DNA of 5,050 bases from Methylotenera sp. Its GTDB lineage: Bacteria; Pseudomonadota; Gammaproteobacteria; Burkholderiales; Methylophilaceae. The stretch spans positions 1 to 5,050 of the forward strand of contig DAIDAH010000195.1 of NCBI GenBank assembly GCA_027310735.1, read 5' to 3'. Shown piece after piece: positions 1 through 5,050 of this stretch. The translations under genes were made by a program, and so were the position numbers. Within the stretch, counting starts at the first letter, position 1; each line of letters starts with the position of its first letter. Under the pieces are notes generated by a model that saw nothing but the letters and a program-made list of their open reading frames with translations, was not told the DNA's origin and searched no databases.

Positions 1-108
1 CAAATCGAAACGATTAGCTATGGTGAAGAGAAACCAAAAGCGATAGGTGAGAATGAAGCTGCATGGGCACAAAACCGTAGAGCTGATATTGTTTACTCTG
101 GTGAATAA
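1..108 (+). CDS. pal: Pal, peptidoglycan-associated lipoprotein (3' end only)
   Basis: The window opens in frame 1 inside a gene whose last 35 codons encode the end of an OmpA-like peptidoglycan-binding domain, stopping at TAA 106-108. The stretch YGEEKPKAIGENEAAWAQNR followed by RADIVY closely matches the C-terminal end of Pal, where the conserved NRRA arginines belong to the diaminopimelate-binding OmpA domain. In the known system Pal is an outer-membrane lipoprotein that binds peptidoglycan and TolB, and Tol-Pal drives outer-membrane constriction at division. The lipobox, the N-terminus and the rest of the domain lie outside the window, so another OmpA-family lipoprotein cannot be strictly excluded. 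The Pal assignment rests on the spacing of YGEEKP and NRRADIVY. The gene that usually follows pal (cpoB/ybgF) is absent here; mrcA comes next after 66 bases. Confidence 0.85.
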   Translation, partial: QIETISYGEEKPKAIGENEAAWAQNRRADIVYSGE

Positions 109-117
109 TGGATTGAT

Positions 118-148
118 GGCATCAAGCTGCTATCTTGCAACTGATGCC
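118..148 (+). other. Imperfect hairpin in the pal-mrcA gap
   Basis: GGCATCA (118-124) pairs perfectly with TGATGCC (142-148). Inside it, 126-130 and 137-141 can pair with one mismatch around a 6-base loop, leaving A125 bulged. It is followed by TAAACTCCCC with no T-tract, so it is not a standard intrinsic terminator. It could stabilise the 3' end of the pal message or slow read-through into mrcA. That role is inference. No convincing -35/-10 pair was seen in the 66-base gap. Confidence 0.4.
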
Positions 149-174
149 TAAACTCCCCACGACTCCATAACATC

Positions 175-2646
175 ATGACATTAACCAAATGGTGGCACTA
201 TTTTCTGCTGACGATAGTTGTCGGCGGACTATCAGCGATTGCGCTGGTTGGCATTGCGGCAGCGCTGATTTACCCAGCACTGCCCTCACTTGACGTTCTC
301 ACCAATTACCACCCAAAACTACCGCTGCGGGTATACACGGAAGACGGCTACTTAATCAGTGAATTTGGCGAAGAACGCCGCGCGTACATTAAAATAGAAG
401 ATGTACCGCAACACATGAAAGACGCCATCATCGCCATTGAAGATAGACGCTTCTATCAACATCATGGTGTAGACACCAAAGGCGTACTGCGTGCAGCCAT
501 CACCAATCTAACCGGCGGAGCAAAAGAAGGCGCCAGCACGATTACCATGCAAGTTGCCCGAAACTTCTTTTTATCAAGTGACCGCAACTTTAAACGTAAA
601 ATCAATGAAGCCCTACTCGCCATTAAAATTGAACACAGCCTAAGTAAAGAAAAAATACTTGAGCTGTATATTAATCAGATCTATCTCGGGCAACGTGCCT
701 ACGGCTTTGCTGCCGCTTCTCAAGTCTATTACGGCAAGCCGCTCGATAAAATCAATCTCGCGGAAACTGCATTATTAGCTGGGTTACCCAAAGCACCTTC
801 AGGATACAACCCATTTGTAAATCCTAAACGCGCACTGAGTCGTCAAAAAGAAGTGCTGCACGATATGTACCGCTACGGCTTTATTAAAGAAGACGTCTAT
901 CAAGCCGCCTTAAAGCAACCGTTACGTTTTAAAGAATCGAAACAGTCCCGTGATGTGGCGGCTGACTACGTTGCTGAGATTGTGCGTGAAAGCTTGTATG
1001 CAAAATATCAGGATGATATTTACAGCAGTGGTCTCAAGGTCTACACCACGATTCGCAAAGCCAATCAGGAAGCGGCAAATCTTGCTGTGAGAGACGGCAT
1101 TTTAGATTACGACCTACGCCATGGTTATCGTGGCCCAGAAAAGCTGATTGATATTGCCGCACTACCCACTAATGAAAAGAAAAATTCTTTAGATCTGATC
1201 TTGGATGATATTGATGAATCCAATGGCTTTATTCCAGCAATCATTACCGCAATCTCTCCCAAATCGGTTCATGTCCACATTAAGAATGGAGATGATGCAG
1301 ACATCACCGGCAAGGGTTTAGCGCTGGTAGAAAGAACACTTAATGAAAAAAATCCAGCCAAGCGCTTATTGAAAGTCGGCGCAGTGATTCGTGTACTGAA
1401 AACAGCAGATAGCTGGCGTATCGTCCAGCTTCCGCAAGTTGAATCGGCATTGATCGCACTTGATCCGGAAAATGGTGCGGTACGTGCGTTAGTGGGCGGT
1501 TTTGATTTTAATAGCTCCAAGTTTAACCACGTCACACAGGCATGGCGTCAGCCTGGCTCCAGCTTCAAGCCCTTTATCTACTCTGCGGCGCTGGAAAAAG
1601 GTTATACGCCAGCAACGATTGTAGAAGATGACCCGATCACATTCACTGCTGACGAAACCGGCAGCAAAGAATGGTCTCCCCAAAATTATGAAAATGAGTT
1701 TGAAGGTCCGATACGCTTAAGACAAGCCTTGGCAAAATCCATTAACACGGTAGCCATTCGCGTATTGCAAGCGATCGGCCCAGAATATGCCCAAGACTAC
1801 ATCACCCGCTTTGGCTTTGCGGCCAAGGATCATCCTGCCTATCTCACGATGGCGCTTGGTGCTGGGTCTGCAACGCCATGGCAAATGGCTCGAGCTTATG
1901 CGGTGTTTGCGAATGGCGGTTATCTGGTACAGCCAAACTTGATTGCTAAAATTGTGGACCATAACGGCAAGGTTGTTTCGACCACTCAATTCAATCATGC
2001 CGGTGTGGATGCACCGCGTGTCATTGACGCGCGTAACGCCTTCATCATGAATTCGATGATGCAAAGTGTTGTGCGCAATGGTACTGCAGCAAGAGCGATG
2101 CAACTTGGACGCAGTGACATTGCGGGTAAAACCGGTACGACCAACGATCACTTTGATGCATGGTTTGCGGGCTATAGTCCAAAACAGGTGACAGTGGCTT
2201 GGATCGGCTTTGATAAACCGAAGACATTGGGTCGGAATGAGACCGGGGCTTCGGCGGCGTTGCCAATCTGGATGGAGTATATGGCAAGTGCGTTAAGGAA
2301 CACGCCTGAGAGCATCATGGATATGCCTGAGGGTGTCATGCAGGTGAATATTGACCCAACCACGGGTGTGCGAGATGACAGTGGGATGACTGAGTATTTT
2401 TACCACGAGAATCCTCCGCCGGAAATAGGTGCACAGGGAGCGTCTGCGGATGGGGCTGGCAGTGTATTTGAGCCTATGAATCAGGCGCAGCAGTTGTTGC
2501 AGCCCGATGTCTCTGCGCCTAAGCCTGTGACTCAGTTGGGAGGCAATCTATTAGCACCAAAAGCGCCAACTAAAACAATGCCCGCGGAACCTTCTAATTC
2601 CAACCAGAATCAGAATGCCGCCACAAGAATTTTAAATCCTAACTAA
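175..2646 (+). CDS. mrcA: Penicillin-binding protein 1A, bifunctional transglycosylase/transpeptidase
   Basis: This complete 823-residue protein (E. coli PBP1A has 850) polymerises lipid II into glycan strands and cross-links their stem peptides on the periplasmic side of the inner membrane. It has a short cytoplasmic tail (MTLTKWWH) and one membrane anchor, about residues 9-33. The GT51 glycosyltransferase domain, about 50-230, carries EDRRFYQHHGVD with catalytic Glu89, GASTITMQ at 119-126, RKINE at 141-145 and ELYINQIYLG at 163-172. An OB-like insert at about 350-415 is typical of the 1A subclass. The transpeptidase domain, about 425-700, has all three motifs: SSFK with nucleophile Ser462, SIN at 522-524 and KTGT at 652-655. 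The tail from about 745 on is rich in Pro, Gln, Ala and Asn and probably disordered. The 175 ATG is the only plausible start, since an in-frame stop sits at 142 and the next Met is residue 81, after the anchor. No Shine-Dalgarno sequence precedes it. In many relatives mrcA lies beside pilMNOPQ; here it follows pal. Confidence 0.96.
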   Translation: MTLTKWWHYFLLTIVVGGLSAIALVGIAAALIYPALPSLDVLTNYHPKLPLRVYTEDGYLISEFGEERRAYIKIEDVPQHMKDAIIAIEDRRFYQHHGVDTKGVLRAAITNLTGGAKEGASTITMQVARNFFLSSDRNFKRKINEALLAIKIEHSLSKEKILELYINQIYLGQRAYGFAAASQVYYGKPLDKINLAETALLAGLPKAPSGYNPFVNPKRALSRQKEVLHDMYRYGFIKEDVYQAALKQPLRFKESKQSRDVAADYVAEIVRESLYAKYQDDIYSSGLKVYTTIRKANQEAANLAVRDGILDYDLRHGYRGPEKLIDIAALPTNEKKNSLDLILDDIDESNGFIPAIITAISPKSVHVHIKNGDDADITGKGLALVERTLNEKNPAKRLLKVGAVIRVLKTADSWRIVQLPQVESALIALDPENGAVRALVGGFDFNSSKFNHVTQAWRQPGSSFKPFIYSAALEKGYTPATIVEDDPITFTADETGSKEWSPQNYENEFEGPIRLRQALAKSINTVAIRVLQAIGPEYAQDYITRFGFAAKDHPAYLTMALGAGSATPWQMARAYAVFANGGYLVQPNLIAKIVDHNGKVVSTTQFNHAGVDAPRVIDARNAFIMNSMMQSVVRNGTAARAMQLGRSDIAGKTGTTNDHFDAWFAGYSPKQVTVAWIGFDKPKTLGRNETGASAALPIWMEYMASALRNTPESIMDMPEGVMQVNIDPTTGVRDDSGMTEYFYHENPPPEIGAQGASADGAGSVFEPMNQAQQLLQPDVSAPKPVTQLGGNLLAPKAPTKTMPAEPSNSNQNQNAATRILNPN

Positions 2647-2649
2647 AAT

Positions 2650-2676
2650 CTCACTCAGCGTCGCAATCTGAGTGAG
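2650..2676 (+). other. Perfect 9-bp inverted repeat downstream of mrcA
   Basis: CTCACTCAG (2650-2658) and CTGAGTGAG (2668-2676) are exact reverse complements around a 9-base loop, starting 4 bases after the mrcA stop and ending 15 bases before the next start codon. No T-tract follows on the plus strand. On the minus strand the stem is followed by a T-rich GATTTTAG, but no minus-strand gene needs terminating here. It could be a weak or rho-assisted terminator, an mRNA 3'-end stabiliser, or an element affecting translation of the next gene. The structure is certain in the sequence and its role is unknown. Confidence 0.6.
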
Positions 2677-2691
2677 TACACGGCAACGTTC

Positions 2692-3321
2692 ATGGCTAAA
2701 GAAAATCTACACAACATAAGACAACTGATTGCGCAACAGGCTGCACGCATGATGGCAGAAGATGGCATTTCAGACTTTGCTTATGCTAAAAAAAAGGCTG
2801 GTCGGCAAGTTGGGGCAATGAACAATGATGTACTGCCATCCAACGTAGAAATTGAAGATGAACTTAAACTTTACAACGCTTTGTTTTTAAGTGACGAACA
2901 ACCAGAAAACCTATACCAATTACGTAAAAATGCGCTATTTACTATGCGTTTACTGGAAAGATTCAACCCATATTTAACTGGCTCCGTGTTGGATGGCACT
3001 GCAGGTCTAGGTTCTGAAACCCACATACACCTATTTGCAGACAGCTTAAAAGACGTAGAAATGTTTCTACTCAATCAACAGATTCCTTTTGTCTCAAATG
3101 AAAAATCCTACCGCATTATGAATGACGGAAAACGAGACAAAAAAGGTGACAACCGTAAAACCGTACCCGTTTTTACGCTAGAGATGGATACAGGCTTAAT
3201 TAAATTAAGCGTGTTTGAAGTGGATGATATTAGAGTGGCAACGAAGCGTGCGCCTGATGGAAGCCATGCGCAGCGTGCAAATATTGATGAGGTAAGCGAC
3301 CTGCTCCATGCGGCCATTTGA
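2692..3321 (+). CDS. Conserved hypothetical protein, possible divergent nucleotidyltransferase fold
   Basis: This 209-residue soluble protein has no signal peptide or membrane segment. I recognise the general type from betaproteobacteria but cannot assign a function. Residues 9-41 (IRQLIAQQAARMMAEDG, then AYAKKKAGRQVG) form a charged helical N-terminal segment. Residues 86-131 run from RLLERFNPYLTGSVL through HIHLFADSLKDVEMFLLNQQ, resembling a GS motif plus beta strand of the Pol-beta/MNT nucleotidyltransferase superfamily. The usual Asp-x-Asp metal pair is not clear (HIHLFAD stands in its place), so catalysis is doubtful. Residues 156-180 look like beta strands, from VPVFTLEMD to LSVFEVDD. 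Relatives may carry the name UDP-N-acetylmuramate-alanine ligase, but nothing here resembles MurC (no GxxGKT-type ATP loop, less than half the length). It lies 45 bases after mrcA in the same reading frame and may be cotranscribed. No good Shine-Dalgarno site is visible. Codons 33-35 contain an 8-A run. Confidence 0.85.
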   Translation: MAKENLHNIRQLIAQQAARMMAEDGISDFAYAKKKAGRQVGAMNNDVLPSNVEIEDELKLYNALFLSDEQPENLYQLRKNALFTMRLLERFNPYLTGSVLDGTAGLGSETHIHLFADSLKDVEMFLLNQQIPFVSNEKSYRIMNDGKRDKKGDNRKTVPVFTLEMDTGLIKLSVFEVDDIRVATKRAPDGSHAQRANIDEVSDLLHAAI

Positions 3322-3356
3322 GGTCTCAACACACCTGATGCACAAAGACCTCTTTT
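3320..3356 (+). terminator. Probable intrinsic terminator of the mrcA/hypothetical block
   Basis: GAGGTCT (3320-3326, overlapping the TGA stop) pairs exactly with AGACCTC (3346-3352), followed immediately by TTTTAATA. The 7-bp stem with a T-tract fits a rho-independent terminator for plus-strand transcription, although the 19-base loop is long and the T-run short, so it may be weak. Read from the minus strand, the same stem is followed by AAATGG, so it is not an obvious terminator for hemB. Confidence 0.6.
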
Positions 3357-3364
3357 AATACAAA

Positions 3365-4351
3365 CTACTTAAGCCACCTTGCAGCATCCATCGCATAGTA
3401 AGTCAAAATACCATCAGCCCCAGCGCGCTTAAACGCCAATAAACTTTCCACCACACAAGCTTTCTCATCCAACCAGCCATTTTGCGCTGCCGCTTTGAGC
3501 ATGGCGTACTCACCGCTGACTTGGTAAGCATAGGTAGGCACACCAAAAGCATCTTTGACGCGGCGCACAATATCCAGATACGGCATACCCGGCTTCACCA
3601 TCACCATATCCGCGCCTTCTTCAATATCCATAGACACTTCTTTAAGCGCTTCGTCGCCATTGGCAGGATCCATCTGGTAGGTATATTTATTGCCCTTGCC
3701 TAGATTTCCAGCAGAGCCGACTGCATCACGGAATGGGCCGTAGAAGGCAGATGCATACTTGGCCGAATACGCCAGAATTTTAGTATGGATATTGCCGGTA
3801 CTTTCCAGCGCTTCACGAATCTGACCGACACGGCCATCCATCATATCGCTAGGCGCAACAATATCGGCACCAGCATTCGCATGCGAAACGGCCTGCTTCA
3901 CCAGCACCTCTATCGTGTCATCATTCAACACGTAACCACTAGCATCAATCAAGCCATCCTGACCATGCGTAGTATAAGGGTCTAAAGCCACATCAGTAAT
4001 CAAGCCTAGCTCTGGATGCGCCGCCTTAAGCGCTTTCACTGCACGTTGCACCAAGCCCTCTGGATTAAATGCTTCTGCAGCGTCTAAGCTTTTAAACTGA
4101 CTATCGACTACCGGGAATAAAGCCAGCGCAGGAATACCCAATTGCACACATTCAGCGGCGGTTTTGAGTAGCACATCAATGCTCTGACGCTTAACTCCCG
4201 GCATAGAAGCGACTTCTTCAATACGGTTTTCACCATCTAAAACAAATACCGGATAAATCAGATCGTTCGTTGTCAGTACATTTTCACGCATTAAGCGGCG
4301 AGAAAACTCATCTTTACGCATACGGCGTGGGCGGGAATATGGATAGCTCAT
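3365..4351 (-). CDS. hemB: Delta-aminolevulinic acid dehydratase (porphobilinogen synthase), Mg-type
   Basis: This complete 328-residue cytoplasmic TIM-barrel enzyme condenses two 5-aminolevulinate molecules to porphobilinogen, the second common step of haem, sirohaem and cobalamin synthesis; family members run about 320-340 residues. Both active-site lysines are visible: Lys198 in AYSAKYASAFYGPFRDA and the Schiff-base Lys253 in MVMVKPGMPYLD. The metal loop at 119-133 is TDVALDPYTTHGQDG: the three cysteines of zinc enzymes are replaced by Ala122, Asp124 and Asp132, as in the Pseudomonas aeruginosa magnesium enzyme. MDPANGDEAL at 227-236 contains a glutamate (Glu234) where that family places its allosteric magnesium site. 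The arginine-rich N-terminal arm (RPRRMRKDEFSRRLMREN) is the oligomer-forming arm. The ATG start is supported by AAGGA seven bases upstream. The stop is TAG. trpC lies 36 bases upstream on the same strand, so cotranscription is likely. Confidence 0.97.
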   Translation of the reverse strand: MSYPYSRPRRMRKDEFSRRLMRENVLTTNDLIYPVFVLDGENRIEEVASMPGVKRQSIDVLLKTAAECVQLGIPALALFPVVDSQFKSLDAAEAFNPEGLVQRAVKALKAAHPELGLITDVALDPYTTHGQDGLIDASGYVLNDDTIEVLVKQAVSHANAGADIVAPSDMMDGRVGQIREALESTGNIHTKILAYSAKYASAFYGPFRDAVGSAGNLGKGNKYTYQMDPANGDEALKEVSMDIEEGADMVMVKPGMPYLDIVRRVKDAFGVPTYAYQVSGEYAMLKAAAQNGWLDEKACVVESLLAFKRAGADGILTYYAMDAARWLK

Positions 4352-4358
4352 GTTGAAT

Positions 4359-4363
4359 TCCTT
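4359..4363 (-). promoter_or_regulatory. Shine-Dalgarno site of hemB
   Basis: On the minus strand AAGGA lies 7 bases before the hemB ATG, a near-ideal position. It fixes the start at 4351 and is the only strong ribosome-binding site seen in the window; mrcA and the hypothetical gene have none. Confidence 0.8.
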
Positions 4364-4383
4364 AACTTTTTTATAGACAGGGC

Positions 4384-4400
4384 AGTGTTAGGCAAACACT
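4384..4400 (-). other. Small hairpin over the trpC stop codon
   Basis: On the minus strand AGTGTT (4395-4400) pairs exactly with AACACT (4384-4389) around a 5-base loop, enclosing part of the last trpC codons and the TAA stop. The downstream sequence is GCCCTGTC, not a T-tract, so it is not a terminator and read-through to hemB is expected. A role in mRNA processing between trpC and hemB is possible, but a 6-bp stem of this composition may be chance. Confidence 0.3.
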
Positions 4401-5050
4401 TTAGCCAACTCAGCGCCTGGGTCAGGCTGACGCATAAATGCCTCGCCAACCAAGAATGTATGGACATTATTTTCACGCATCAGTGCAACATCTTGCGGGG
4501 TAAAAATACCAGATTCGGTCACAATGACTTTGTCTTGCGGGATACGTGCCAACAAGCCTAGCGTGGTATCTAATGTAACCTCAAAAGTGTGTAGATTGCG
4601 ATTATTAATACCTAACAATGGCGTGGTCAGTTGCAAAGCAACATCCAACTCTTCACCATTATGCACCTCCACTAGCACCGCCATACCCAAACCATGTGCG
4701 ACAGCCTCAAGCTCACGCATCTTTGCCAAATCAAGTGCGGCAGCAATCAGTAAAATACAGTCCGCACCCATCGCACGCGCTTCATACACTTGGTATGTAT
4801 CAATCATGAAATCTTTACGCAATACAGGCAAGCTACACGCTGCACGCGCTTGCTTTAAATACTCGGCAGAACCTTGAAAATACTCTACATCAGTAAGCAC
4901 TGACAAGCACGCTGCACCGCCAGATTCATAGCTTTTTGCAATTTCAGCAGGATTAAAGTTTTCGCGAATAATACCCTTGGATGGACTCGCCTTCTTAATT
5001 TCAGCAATCACGGCTGACTGATGCTTGGCTATTTTTACGCGAATACTTGC
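4388..5050 (-). CDS. trpC: Indole-3-glycerol-phosphate synthase (5'-truncated by window edge)
   Basis: The frame stays open to the window edge, giving 220 visible residues plus TAA. The family has about 260-270, so about 45 N-terminal residues lie outside. The GTG at 5009-5011 is an internal valine (sequence QSAVIAEIKKASPSKG), not the start. The enzyme closes 1-(2-carboxyphenylamino)-1-deoxyribulose 5-phosphate to indole-3-glycerol phosphate, with loss of CO2 and water, in tryptophan synthesis. The TIM-barrel signatures all appear in order: AEIKKASPSKG with the catalytic Glu and Lys near the visible N-terminus, LRKDFMIDTYQ with the general-acid Lys (codon 4814-4816), LVEVHN, GINNRNLHTFEV, the VTESGI phosphate/indole-side Glu-Ser, and FLVGEAFMR. 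There is no fused TrpF domain; the protein ends just after the barrel (AELAKVFA). It is transcribed toward hemB. In many betaproteobacteria trpC follows trpG/trpD, which would lie to the right of this window. Confidence 0.96.
   Translation of the reverse strand, partial: ASIRVKIAKHQSAVIAEIKKASPSKGIIRENFNPAEIAKSYESGGAACLSVLTDVEYFQGSAEYLKQARAACSLPVLRKDFMIDTYQVYEARAMGADCILLIAAALDLAKMRELEAVAHGLGMAVLVEVHNGEELDVALQLTTPLLGINNRNLHTFEVTLDTTLGLLARIPQDKVIVTESGIFTPQDVALMRENNVHTFLVGEAFMRQPDPGAELAKVFA

Noticed and set aside
1717..2151. 144-codon open frame on the minus strand inside mrcA
   Set aside because: It is antisense to the transpeptidase domain with its intact SxN and KTG motifs, has no recognisable protein features, and is a shadow of mrcA codon use.
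2644..2692. mrcA and the hypothetical gene as one gene split by a nonsense mutation, since they share a reading frame
   Set aside because: The 16-codon interval contains a hairpin, PBP1A is already full-length with a normal low-complexity tail, and the second protein has its own family-typical N-terminus.
3194..3210. GCTTAAT / ATTAAGC inverted repeat with a 3-base spacer inside the hypothetical gene
   Set aside because: It is AT-rich, lies within codons for a beta strand (GLIKLS) and is not near a start or end; chance is the simplest explanation.
4370..4375. TATAAA on the minus strand upstream of hemB as a -10 promoter box
   Set aside because: Transcription would start about at the Shine-Dalgarno site, leaving almost no leader, and no -35 box lies at 16-18 bases; the best TTGCCT candidate gives a spacer of only 14.
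4524..4877. 117-codon open frame on the plus strand opposite trpC
   Set aside because: It is antisense to conserved trpC barrel motifs and its Ser/Ala/Lys-rich translation has no domain features.
5009..5011. GTG as the start of trpC
   Set aside because: The frame stays open upstream to the window edge and encodes the expected conserved KIAKHQSAVIAEIKKASPSK context, so the valine is internal.

Overview
The window looks like ordinary chromosome from a betaproteobacterium. Moderate GC content (by eye in the upper 40s %), the style of the PBP1A and HemB proteins, and a conserved hypothetical family that I associate with betaproteobacteria suggest a Methylophilaceae/Nitrosomonadales-like organism. 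That placement is inference. There are no mobile elements, CRISPR arrays, tRNAs, rRNAs or phage genes, and coding density is very high, with the longest non-coding stretch only 66 bases.

Layout. On the plus strand come the last 35 codons of a Pal-type OmpA-domain lipoprotein (1-108), a complete bifunctional class A penicillin-binding protein 1A (mrcA, 175-2646), and a 209-residue conserved protein of unknown function (2692-3321) that ends in a probable intrinsic terminator. On the minus strand, converging on these, are the 3' part of trpC (indole-3-glycerol-phosphate synthase, running off the right edge) and then, 36 bases downstream of it, hemB (porphobilinogen synthase). The two convergent blocks are separated by 43 bases.

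Function. The left block concerns the cell envelope: Pal tethers the outer membrane to peptidoglycan, and PBP1A polymerises and cross-links peptidoglycan. The usual tol-pal partner cpoB/ybgF is not between them. The right block is biosynthetic, joining the fourth enzyme-coding gene of tryptophan synthesis to the second step of tetrapyrrole synthesis. HemB has the cysteine-free metal site of the magnesium-dependent type.

Nothing here amounts to a clearly new system. The items most worth a second look are the unassigned 209-residue protein, a perfect 9-bp hairpin in the mrcA-downstream gap, the direct pal-mrcA adjacency, and an in-phase A AAA AAG slippery heptamer near the start of the unknown gene.
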